NCBI GenBank assembly: GCA_963718755.1
Contig: OY970376.1
Location: 1,736,001-1,800,000, forward strand
Source: VRUE01 sp963718755
Lineage (GTDB): Bacteria > Actinomycetota > Thermoleophilia > Solirubrobacterales > 70-9
Reading direction: 5' to 3'
DNA: 64,000 nucleotides
The first letter of the stretch is position 1, and each line of letters opens with the position of its first letter. Made by a program: the position numbers and the translations under genes. Positions 50,150-57,499 of the stretch are shown piece by piece. Below the pieces are notes generated by a model. That model ran no database searches. It was given only the letters and a program-made list of their open reading frames with translations, and was not told the origin of the DNA.

Positions 50150-50523
50150 CGCGCCGAGGAAACGGCCAACGCCTAACAACCACCAATTACTCAATCAGCC
50201 AGATCGTTCAGACCCAGACAGACCGAAAGTTCGAAAGGCTGCATCACTCACAGCGTCGGCCATCGAGAAGGGGGAAGAGTCGCTGTGGGGTCCCGCCAAG
50301 CCCTCTCCATCGAAACCACCCCACAGCACGACACACTGGGAACCCTCCCGGGTCGTGCCTGGAGCGGGGCTCTTGCGCCGGGCGGCGCGGCGGCCGATTT
50401 GGCACGGCTTCCGCCGTGCGGCGGCCGCCTTTATGGCCGCCCGGCGGTCTCGTCGGATCGGTCGATTTCGGGTCGGACCCGATGCATTTGGCGCTTTTTC
50501 CCGACAGGTGGGGTGCAGAGGAA
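50150..50523. other. Intergenic region before the excisionase-like gene
   Basis: 374 bp without a convincing gene. It holds several GC-rich short hairpins, such as GCACGG/CCGTGC near 50402 and GCGGCC/GGCCGC near 50418, and AT-rich sequence near 50175-50215. AGAGGA stands immediately upstream of the ATG at 50524. Confidence 0.4.
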
Positions 50524-50808
50524 ATGCGCGGCGAGGATCACATCGAGATCAAGCGGCTGCTGTCGCCGGAGGACGTTGCCCGCGTTTGCGGCCTGTCGCG
50601 GCGCGCGGTCTACAGAGCGATTGCGCGGGGCGAGCTGCGGGCGGCGCGGCTCTGCAACCGGCTCCGCATCCATCCGGCCGAGTTGGAGCGATGGATTGCG
50701 GGAGAGTCGTGTGGGGCGAGTCCGCCGCCGCCCCGGCGAGTTCGACGCCGAGCCACCGGCGCGGAGGGCGGCTTGCGCGTCCTCCTCGATGAGGGCGCGG
50801 AAGGCTAG
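50524..50808 (+). CDS. Excisionase-like helix-turn-helix protein
   Basis: 94 residues, ATG at 50524. The first 60 residues are a MerR/AlpA-type winged helix (KRLLSPEDVARVCGLSRRAV, then YRAIARGELRAARLCNRLRI, HPAELERWI), typical of recombination directionality factors and plasmid excisionases. A Pro/Arg-rich tail follows. Its stop is directly followed by the GTG of the integrase, so the two are co-translated, as expected for xis-int. Confidence 0.83.
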   Translation: MRGEDHIEIKRLLSPEDVARVCGLSRRAVYRAIARGELRAARLCNRLRIHPAELERWIAGESCGASPPPPRRVRRRATGAEGGLRVLLDEGAEG

Positions 50809-52101
50809 GTGAGGCCGATGAGCGTCGAACGAGTAGAGCGGAAGGGCGGGGCAGTCTGGCGGGTGCGCTGGCGCGACGAGCAGGGACGGGCACGCTCGAA
50901 AGTGGTCGGGCGGAAGCGGGATGCCGACGCCTTCGATGCCGAGGTCGTCAGGCGGAAGCGAACCGGCGACCTGGATCTGCTCAGCGGCGGCCGGCAGACC
51001 CTCGCCGACTTCGCACAGGAGTGGTGGAAGCTCTACGCCGCGCCGAACCTCGCCGCTCGCACTCTTCGCAGCTACGCGGGCCTGTGGGATCGGCATGTTC
51101 TGCCACGGCTCGGCTCGATGCGACTCAACGCGATCACGCCGGAGGCGATCGAGCGCTTCCGGGCTGAACTGGAAGCGGATGTGGTGGGGCAGCCGACGAT
51201 CTACCGAGCGCTTGCGCTTCTCCAGGGCATCCTGCGGCGAGCGGTTGAGTGGCGGCGGATCGGGCACAACCCGGTCAAGGCGGTGCAGAAGCCGAAGGTC
51301 CGTCGCCAACGCGAGGTTCGGCCGTTGTCGCCACTCACGGTCGAGCAGCTGCGCGCCGCGGTGGCCAGGCGGCGCAAGCACGGCGCTCGGGATGCCGGGC
51401 TGATCGGATTGCTCGCTTACGCGGGCCTGCGGCCACAGGAGGCGCTTGCGCTGCGGTGGGGCGACGTACGCGAGCGCACGCTGCTGGTCGAGAAGGCTGC
51501 GGACGGCCAAGGCGGCGTCAAGTCGACCAAGACGGGGCAGTCGCGGACGGTGCGGCTACTCACGCCGTTGGCCGACGATCTAATCGATTGGCGGCGCTCG
51601 CTCGATCAGTCAGACGACGACGCGCTGCTGTTTCCGAACGGCTCGGGCGGCATCTGGAACGACCCCGGCTGGCAGACCTGGCATCGGGACGCTTGGGTGC
51701 CCGCCTGTCGCGGCGTCGGCCTGGAGGGCGCGCGGCCCTACGACCTGCGCCACAGCTTCGTCTCGCTGCTGATCCATGAAGGGCGCAGCGTGGTCGAGGT
51801 TGCCCGCCAGGCCGGGCACTCACCGACGATGACGCTCGACGTCTACGCGCACGTCTTCGATGAGTTCGACATCGCCGAGCGCGTGTCTGCCGAGGATCAG
51901 ATCGCCCAGGCGCGGCGCGATGTGTCCGGATTGTGTCCGCCCGGCTCAGAAGAGACGGCGGATTCGCAGGAAACCCCTGCTAATCCCTACAACCCCATCA
52001 ATTTGCCGAGGATCTCCTTCATCACCTCGTCGGTGCCGCCGCCGATCGGGCCTAGGCGGGCGTCGCGGACGGCTCGCTCGATGCCGTACTCGCGCATGTA
52101 G
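50809..52101 (+). CDS. Tyrosine recombinase / integrase
   Basis: 430 residues as read here, GTG start at 50809. N-terminal arm-binding domain (AVWRVRWRDEQGRARSK), core-binding domain (TLADFAQEWWKLYAAPNLAA), and catalytic domain with Arg in AYAGLRPQEALALRWGD, His/Arg in YDLRHSFVS, His in GHSPTMTLD and nucleophile Tyr in VYAHVF. The frame runs across attR (51984-52022), so the last 27 residues come from host DNA (antisense to the acyl-CoA dehydrogenase). In the circular form the tail would be that encoded at 43831-43932. Confidence 0.93.
   Translation: MRPMSVERVERKGGAVWRVRWRDEQGRARSKVVGRKRDADAFDAEVVRRKRTGDLDLLSGGRQTLADFAQEWWKLYAAPNLAARTLRSYAGLWDRHVLPRLGSMRLNAITPEAIERFRAELEADVVGQPTIYRALALLQGILRRAVEWRRIGHNPVKAVQKPKVRRQREVRPLSPLTVEQLRAAVARRRKHGARDAGLIGLLAYAGLRPQEALALRWGDVRERTLLVEKAADGQGGVKSTKTGQSRTVRLLTPLADDLIDWRRSLDQSDDDALLFPNGSGGIWNDPGWQTWHRDAWVPACRGVGLEGARPYDLRHSFVSLLIHEGRSVVEVARQAGHSPTMTLDVYAHVFDEFDIAERVSAEDQIAQARRDVSGLCPPGSEETADSQETPANPYNPINLPRISFITSSVPPPIGPRRASRTARSMPYSRM
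51918..51939. promoter_or_regulatory. Possible integrase arm site, right
   Basis: Exact copy of the 22 bp at 43949-43970, here inside the 3' part of the integrase gene, 45 bp before attR. Two direct TGTGTCCG units. Confidence 0.5.
51984..52022. repeat. attR, 39-bp direct repeat
   Basis: Right border of the element and the true 3' end of the acyl-CoA dehydrogenase (TAG stop at 51987-51989 on the minus strand). Identical to attL at 43794-43832. The integrase frame crosses it. Confidence 0.9.
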
Positions 52102-53165
52102 CCGTAGCCGCCGTGGATCTGGAGGGCCTGGTCGGCGATCTCGAGGACGGCTCGTTGGGTGACCAGCTTGGCCATCGTCACCTCTTTGATGCAGTCGTGG
52201 CCTTCGTGGAAGAGGCGCAGGGAGTTGTAGGTGAGGGCGCGGGAGGCCTCGGCCTTGGTCGCCATCTCGGCCACCTGGTGGCGGATCGCCTGGAACTTGC
52301 CGATCGGGCGGCCGAAGGCTTCGCGCTCGAGGGCGTACTCGACCGAGCGCTCGATCAGCCGCTGCATCGCGCCGACGGCGCCGATCGCCATCAGCAGCCG
52401 CTCCCAGGCGAAGTTGGCCATGATCAGCTTGAAGCCCTCGTTTTCCTCGCCGAGCAGGTTCTCCGCGGGCACCTCGACGTCGGTGAAGGCCAGCTCGCCG
52501 GTGTCGGATGAGTGCCAGCCCATCTTCTCCAGCTTCTGCGCCACCTCGTAGCCGGGCATCTCGCGCTCCAGCACGAGGAAGGAGATGCCGCCGTGGCCGC
52601 CCTCTTTCGTCGTCTTGACGGCGCAGACGAGGAAGTCGGCGCGGACGCCGTTGGTGATGAAGGTCTTGGAGCCGTTGACGACGTAGCCGCCGTCGACCCG
52701 CTCGGCGAAGGTGGAGATGCCGGCGACGTCGGAGCCGGCGCCGGGCTCGGTGATCCCGAGGGCGCCGATCTTCTCGCCGGCGATCCCCGGCACGAGCCAG
52801 CGCTGCTTCTGCTCGTCGGTGCCGAAGTTGAAGATCGGCGGCATCGCGATCGAGGTGTGGGCGTTGAGGCCGGCGGCGACGCCGCCCGAGCCGCCCGAGC
52901 GAGCAAGCTCCTCGACCCAGATCGCGTCGTGCAGGTGGGTCCCGCCCTGGCCGCCGTACTCCTCGGGGAACTTCAGCCCAAGGAAGCCGAGCTCGGCGCA
53001 GCGCTTGTAGAGGTCGCGGGGGAATTCGCGCGCCTCCTCCCACTCGTCGACGTTGGGGGCGATCTCTTTCGTGACGAAGCGGTTGACCGTCTCGCGCAGC
53101 TCCTCGTGCTCGGAGCCGAACGGCGGAAGCGTCGCCCGCGCACCCGTGTCCTTGACCACCGTCAC
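51987..53165 (-). CDS. Acyl-CoA dehydrogenase (host gene of the element)
   Basis: 392 residues, GTG start. Family signatures: ITEPGAGSDVAGI, and KTFITNG with VNGSKT for FAD and substrate binding, and IHGGYGYMREY near the C-terminus. The catalytic base, normally Glu in the YGxxxE region, is represented in GYMREYGIERAVRDAR. The gene is complete because attR restores its last 12 codons. Oxidises an acyl-CoA at the alpha-beta bond, passing electrons to ETF; substrate not known. A second homologue is at 57500. Confidence 0.94.
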   Translation of the reverse strand: MTVVKDTGARATLPPFGSEHEELRETVNRFVTKEIAPNVDEWEEAREFPRDLYKRCAELGFLGLKFPEEYGGQGGTHLHDAIWVEELARSGGSGGVAAGLNAHTSIAMPPIFNFGTDEQKQRWLVPGIAGEKIGALGITEPGAGSDVAGISTFAERVDGGYVVNGSKTFITNGVRADFLVCAVKTTKEGGHGGISFLVLEREMPGYEVAQKLEKMGWHSSDTGELAFTDVEVPAENLLGEENEGFKLIMANFAWERLLMAIGAVGAMQRLIERSVEYALEREAFGRPIGKFQAIRHQVAEMATKAEASRALTYNSLRLFHEGHDCIKEVTMAKLVTQRAVLEIADQALQIHGGYGYMREYGIERAVRDARLGPIGGGTDEVMKEILGKLMGL

Positions 53166-53203
53166 GACCGAGACGGTAGCCGACCCGTCGCTACCATCGG
53201 CAC

Positions 53204-54934
53204 ATGGGACTGCCGGTGCTGCTCGCGATCGACGAGGACGCCGGTTGCCTTTCGCGCACCGCGGAGGAACTTGAGCGTCGCTACGGGCGCGACTACGAGG
53301 TGCGTGCCGAGCGGTCGGCGCAGGGGGCTCTGCGCCAGCTGGAAGACCTCCGGAAGGAGGGCCGGCAGGTCGCCGTCGTCCTCGCGGACCAGTGGCTGGG
53401 AGAGGGGGAGGCGACTGGCGCCGAGCTGCTGGCCCGAGCCAAGTCCCTCCACCCGAGCGCCAAGCGCGGTCTGTTGATCGAGTGGGGTGCTTGGGGCGAT
53501 GCCGAGACCGCCGAGGCGATCTTCGAGGCGATGGCGCTGGGCCAGATCGACTACTACGTGCTGAAGCCCGAGAGCACGCCCGACGAGCTCTTCCACCGCA
53601 CCGTCGGCGAGTTCCTCTTCGAGTGGGCGCGGGCCGAGTCGTCGCTGCAGGGCGAGATCGAGATGGTCGCCGAGCCCGGCGCTCGGCGCACCCACGAACT
53701 GCACGACCTGCTCAGCCGCAATGGCATTCCCTACGCCTGCCACGCGCCTGACTCGGCGCCAGGCCGGGCGCTGCTGGAGGAGGCAGAACGCGAGGATGCG
53801 TCTGTACCGGTGGCGCGCATCCGGCCCGGCCAGCTCCTCATCGATCCCACCAACGTCGAGATTGCCGAGGCCTTCGGCGTCAGCACCGAGCTGGCATCGG
53901 GAGATGAGTTCGACGTCGCCGTGATCGGCGCCGGCCCGGCCGGTCTCGCCGCCGCCGTCTACGCGTCCTCGGAGGGGCTGCGGGCGCTGGTCGTCGAGCG
54001 CGAAGCGATCGGTGGTCAGGCCGGCTCCAGCTCGCTGATTCGCAACTACCTCGGCTTCGCCCGCGGCGTAAGTGGTACCGAGCTGGCGCAGCGCGCCTAC
54101 CAGCAGGCGTGGGTATTCGGCACCTCCTTCCTGCTGATGCGCGACGTGGTCGAGTTGCGACCGGGCGAGCACAGCCACACCCTGTGCACGGCCGATGGCG
54201 CCGAGTTCGAGGCGGGCGCCGTGGTGCTCGCCTCCGGCGTCTCCTACCGGCGGCTGCAGAACCCCGCGCTTGCCGAGCTGGAGAGCTCCGGTGTCTTCTA
54301 CGGCGCCTCCGCGACCGAGGCGAAGGCGCTCGCCGGGCGAAGCGCCTTCGTCGTCGGCGGCGGCAACTCGGCCGGCCAGGCCGCGATGCACCTCAGCCGC
54401 TGGGCCGAGCGGGTTTGCGTAATCGTGCGCGGGCCCTCGCTCGCGGCCAGCATGTCGAGCTACCTGCGCGAGGCGATCGACGCCGCGGCCAACGTCGAGG
54501 TGCTCTTGGAGACCGAAGTGGTCGGCGGCAATGGGGAGAGCAGGCTGGAGAGCCTGACTCTTCGCGACCTCGCCTCGGAATCAACGACAACCGTCGCCGC
54601 CGACGCCCTCTTCGTCCTGATCGGAGCCCGCCCCGGCACCGAGTGGCTGCCCGAGGAGATCGCGCGTGACGAGTGGGGCTATGTCCTCACCGGGCGCGAC
54701 GCTGGCGACGAAAGCCACATTGACCACGCCATAGGGGGCAAAAGTGACGTTCGTCCCCCCGGGCGCCAGATGCTGGAGACCAGCCTGCCCGGCGTCTTCG
54801 CCGTCGGCGACGTCCGCCACGGCGCCGTCAAGCGCGTTGCCTCCGCCGTCGGCGAGGGTTCGATCGTGATCCAGCAGGTCCACCGGCACCTCGAAGTGAG
54901 CGCCGAGGCTGGCGCACCCACCCGGCTCGCCTAA
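53204..54934 (+). CDS. Receiver domain fused to thioredoxin-reductase-like flavoprotein
   Basis: 576 residues. N-terminal part (about 1-135) is a response-regulator-like receiver: LAIDED acidic pair, putative phospho-Asp in VVLADQWLG, Lys in YVLKPES. The remainder is a class II FAD/NAD oxidoreductase: GAGPAGLAAAVYA, NAD-site VVGGGNSAGQAAMHLSRWAE, and GVFAVGDVRHG. The redox CxxC of thioredoxin reductase is missing (SGVSYRRLQNP at that point). It likely serves as a sensor or signal-transfer protein rather than a reductase of thioredoxin. Neighbouring DUF445 gene follows 12 bp later. Confidence 0.88.
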   Translation: MGLPVLLAIDEDAGCLSRTAEELERRYGRDYEVRAERSAQGALRQLEDLRKEGRQVAVVLADQWLGEGEATGAELLARAKSLHPSAKRGLLIEWGAWGDAETAEAIFEAMALGQIDYYVLKPESTPDELFHRTVGEFLFEWARAESSLQGEIEMVAEPGARRTHELHDLLSRNGIPYACHAPDSAPGRALLEEAEREDASVPVARIRPGQLLIDPTNVEIAEAFGVSTELASGDEFDVAVIGAGPAGLAAAVYASSEGLRALVVEREAIGGQAGSSSLIRNYLGFARGVSGTELAQRAYQQAWVFGTSFLLMRDVVELRPGEHSHTLCTADGAEFEAGAVVLASGVSYRRLQNPALAELESSGVFYGASATEAKALAGRSAFVVGGGNSAGQAAMHLSRWAERVCVIVRGPSLAASMSSYLREAIDAAANVEVLLETEVVGGNGESRLESLTLRDLASESTTTVAADALFVLIGARPGTEWLPEEIARDEWGYVLTGRDAGDESHIDHAIGGKSDVRPPGRQMLETSLPGVFAVGDVRHGAVKRVASAVGEGSIVIQQVHRHLEVSAEAGAPTRLA

Positions 54935-54946
54935 GCTCGCCGCCCG

Positions 54947-56218
54947 ATGCACGACGAGACGCTCAGCCTGATCACGATCCCGCTCTTCACCGGGGCGATC
55001 GGGTACGTGACCAACTGGAGCGGGGTCTGGATGCTCTTCTACCCGATCCGCTTCGCCGGTCTGCGCGTGCCCGGTCTCGCCGCGCTCGCCAACGTCATGC
55101 CGCGTCGAATCCAGCAGATCCCCGGCCTCGGCCAGGGCGGGATCGGGTGGCAGGGGATCGTTCCCTCACGCGCGGCGAAGATGGGCTCGATCGCCGTCGA
55201 CAAGGGGATCTCGAAACTCGGCAGCCCGGGCGACTTCTACCGCCAGCTCGACTCGGAGGCGATCGCCGAGCACATCCTCGCCACCGCCCGCGACGAGATC
55301 CATGACGTGGTCGAGCGGATCATGGAGCGCGAGCGACCGCAGCTCTGGCGCGACCTGCCACCGCGGGTGCGCGCCGCCGTCCACGCCCGCGTCGAAGACC
55401 AGTTGCCGGAGATCGTGCACGCGCTCACGGCGGAGATCGGCGAGCACGTCGACGACCTGATCGACCTCAAGCTGATGGTGATCCGGCGGCTCGAGGAGAG
55501 CCCGGAGCTGGCCAACAGGATCTTCCTCGAGGTCGGCCGCAAGGAGTTGCGCTTCATCGTCAAGTTCGGCTTCTTCTTCGGCTTCCTGCTCGGGATACCG
55601 ACCGCCTTCCTGACCGAGGAGGTGTTGACCCAGTGGTGGGTGCTGCCGATCGCTGGCGTGCTGATCGGCTACACGACGAACCTGCTCGGCATCCGCATGA
55701 TCTTCGAGCCGGTGCGGCCGCGTCGTGTCGGCCCGTTCACCCTGCAGGGCCTCTTCCTCAAACGCCAGGCCGAGGTCGCCGAGGTTTACGCCGACGTCAT
55801 CGCCAACGACGTCGTGACCATGGCCAACATGGCCGACGACCTGTTGTACGGGCCCAACTCCGACCGCACCCGGCTGCTGGTCGAAGACTCGTTGCGGCCG
55901 GCGGTGGACAGGGCGCTTGGGCGTGCCCGACCCGCCGTGCGCGCAGCCGTCGGCGGCCGCGACTACGACGCGATCCGCGACGCGCTCGCGCTCGAGGCCG
56001 CCGACTACGCGGTCGCGCCGCTCACCGATGAGGATTTCAACGCCGCCCACCGCGGCAGCATCCGCGAGTTCGTCGCCGAGCAGATGCGGGCGATGGACCC
56101 CGTCAACTTCTCCGAGATGCTGCGCACGGCGATGCGCGAGGACGAGTGGCTGCTCTACCTGCACGGCGCCGTGCTCGGCTTTGGCGCCGGCCTGCTACAC
56201 CTGGCGATCTTCGGATGA
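54947..56218 (+). CDS. DUF445 membrane protein
   Basis: 423 residues. Hydrophobic segments at the N-terminus (SLITIPLFTGAIGYVTNWSG), near residue 205 (FGFFFGFLLGIPTAFL), near 230 (WWVLPIAGVLIGYTTNLLGI) and at the C-terminus (GAVLGFGAGLLHLAIF). The two GYxTNxxG motifs are the DUF445 signature and suggest an internal duplication. Function unknown; related proteins are membrane-bound and often encoded near stress genes. Stop overlaps the next start (ATGA). Confidence 0.9.
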   Translation: MHDETLSLITIPLFTGAIGYVTNWSGVWMLFYPIRFAGLRVPGLAALANVMPRRIQQIPGLGQGGIGWQGIVPSRAAKMGSIAVDKGISKLGSPGDFYRQLDSEAIAEHILATARDEIHDVVERIMERERPQLWRDLPPRVRAAVHARVEDQLPEIVHALTAEIGEHVDDLIDLKLMVIRRLEESPELANRIFLEVGRKELRFIVKFGFFFGFLLGIPTAFLTEEVLTQWWVLPIAGVLIGYTTNLLGIRMIFEPVRPRRVGPFTLQGLFLKRQAEVAEVYADVIANDVVTMANMADDLLYGPNSDRTRLLVEDSLRPAVDRALGRARPAVRAAVGGRDYDAIRDALALEAADYAVAPLTDEDFNAAHRGSIREFVAEQMRAMDPVNFSEMLRTAMREDEWLLYLHGAVLGFGAGLLHLAIFG

Positions 56219-56973
56219 GCGAGCAGGAGGAAACGCCGACCCTCGAGGAGCTGGTGCGAGCCGCGCCCGGCCTGGCGCGCATCGCCGCCGGCGCCGGTTT
56301 GCAGGGTGCCGTCGAGGCCGCCAACGCCTACGTCAATGGCGCTACGCGGGCGATCCGAGCGGCCTCGCAGGGCGAGCCGCCGGCGCAGATCCTGCAGGAG
56401 GGCCGCGCCGAGCTGCGCTCCTACCTGCGCGGCTGGCTCGGCGTCGCCGATGGCCTGCCGCGTCCCGCGGCGAGTCCACGCCAGAACGGCGACTCCTCGA
56501 CCGCGGCGCTGCGCCGCCGCGGCGAAGAGCTGCTGCGCCAGTCAGCCGACGTCACCGCCGACGTCGATTCCCACCCTGCCTACATGCGCATTCTCGACGC
56601 GCTCGCTCCCGACGAGGGGCGCATCCTGCGCTTCCTCGCGCGCAGCGGCCCGCAGCCCTCCGTTGACGTGCGCGCCGGGCTGCCGCTTGCCTCGCAGCTG
56701 GTCGCCCGGGGCGGCACGATGGTCGCCGAGGAGGCCGGTTGCCGCCACCAGGAGCGCGTCCAGGCCTACCTCAACAACCTGCACCGCCTCGGGCTGGTCT
56801 GGTTCTCGCGCGAGCCGCTGCGCGACGGCCGCCGCTACCAGGTACTGGAGGCGCAGGCGCAGGTCGCCGATGCGCTCGAGCGGGGCGGGCGCACGGCCCG
56901 CACCGTGCGACGCAGCATCGTCCTCACCTCGTTCGGCGAGGACTTCTGCGCGATCTGCCTGCCGCTCGAGTAA
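56215..56973 (+). CDS. Abi-alpha (DUF4393)-like protein
   Basis: 252 residues, ATG at 56215 overlapping the DUF445 stop. The C-terminal half (about 115-250) fits the Abi-alpha/DUF4393 pattern: HPAYMRILDALAPDEGRILR, FLARSGPQPSVDVRAGL, VQAYLNNLHRLGLVWFSREP and TSFGEDFCAICL. The N-terminal half is helical and Ala-rich. The family name comes from a lactococcal abortive infection locus, but most members are uncharacterised. Coupled to the DUF445 gene, suggesting a shared membrane-related function. Confidence 0.8.
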   Translation: MSEQEETPTLEELVRAAPGLARIAAGAGLQGAVEAANAYVNGATRAIRAASQGEPPAQILQEGRAELRSYLRGWLGVADGLPRPAASPRQNGDSSTAALRRRGEELLRQSADVTADVDSHPAYMRILDALAPDEGRILRFLARSGPQPSVDVRAGLPLASQLVARGGTMVAEEAGCRHQERVQAYLNNLHRLGLVWFSREPLRDGRRYQVLEAQAQVADALERGGRTARTVRRSIVLTSFGEDFCAICLPLE

Positions 56974-56988
56974 GGACTGCCGCTGCCT

Positions 56989-57028
56989 ATCCGACATTGA
57001 CCCCACTCAGATGGGGTGAATGTCGGAT
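56989..57028. terminator. Hairpin between convergent genes
   Basis: ATCCGACATT (56989-56998) pairs with AATGTCGGAT (57019-57028), and inside it ACCCCA pairs with TGGGGT, one bulged G on each side. Located between the Abi-alpha-like gene and the convergent SnoaL gene; probably terminates both. It resembles the other dispersed palindromes of this window. Confidence 0.6.
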
Positions 57029-57033
57029 GCGCC

Positions 57034-57492
57034 CTACCGCTGGCGTGCCGAGGCCGGCGCCTTCCAGTCCTCGAGCATCGTGTAGCCACGCCCCTTGTGG
57101 TCGAAGCCGAGCAGATCGCCTTGCGGGTTCTTCTTGCCGCCGTGGTGGTAGGCGCGCACCTCGGCGATCTTGCCGTCACGGATGCGAAACCACTCGGTGC
57201 CGCGGTCGAGCCGTTTCTCGCCGGACTCGGGCGCCCGCCACGTCATCGTCCACTCGATCACGACCTGATCACCCTCCTCGATCGCGTTCTCGACATACCA
57301 CTGGGCGTCGATGCTCTCGACGCCCAGTGCGGCGTAGCTGCCGATCGTCTCGGCGCCCTCGTGCGGCCCCAGGCGGGTGTAGTAGTGGACGGCGTCGTCG
57401 GTGAAATGCGCGGCCACCGCGTCGCCGTCGCCAGTGTTCAGCGCCTCGTAGTAAGAGCGGATGTGGTCGACGTGCGACACGGCGGCCTGCAC
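57034..57492 (-). CDS. SnoaL/NTF2-like protein
   Basis: 152 residues, GTG start (57492; a second GTG at 57480 is possible). NTF2-fold: HIRSYYEALNTGDGDAVAAH at the N-terminus, FTDDAVHYYTRLGPHEG, and WTMTWRAPESGEKRLDRGTE. Follows the acyl-CoA dehydrogenase gene by 7 bp on the same strand, so it may act on the same pathway. No function can be assigned. Confidence 0.84.
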   Translation of the reverse strand: MQAAVSHVDHIRSYYEALNTGDGDAVAAHFTDDAVHYYTRLGPHEGAETIGSYAALGVESIDAQWYVENAIEEGDQVVIEWTMTWRAPESGEKRLDRGTEWFRIRDGKIAEVRAYHHGGKKNPQGDLLGFDHKGRGYTMLEDWKAPASARQR

Positions 57493-57499
57493 CGGCCGC

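Larger units (their letters stand above)
42893..52022. mobile_element. Integrative element carrying Gabija defence, in the 3' end of an acyl-CoA dehydrogenase gene
   Basis: Bounded at right by attR (51984-52022) and at left by attL (43794-43832), a perfect 39-bp direct repeat containing the last codons of the acyl-CoA dehydrogenase; a degenerate third copy at 42893 widens the island to about 9.1 kb. The main unit is 8190 bp. It encodes a tyrosine integrase at its right end, an excisionase-like protein, regulators, a toxin-antitoxin pair and gajA/gajB. Base composition of several cargo genes is less GC-rich than the flanks. Confidence 0.85.

Noticed and set aside
50285..50523. Open frame of the region before the excisionase-like gene as an extra gene
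   Set aside because: Composition is Arg/Ala-rich as in chance GC-rich frames, with no ribosome site and no motifs.
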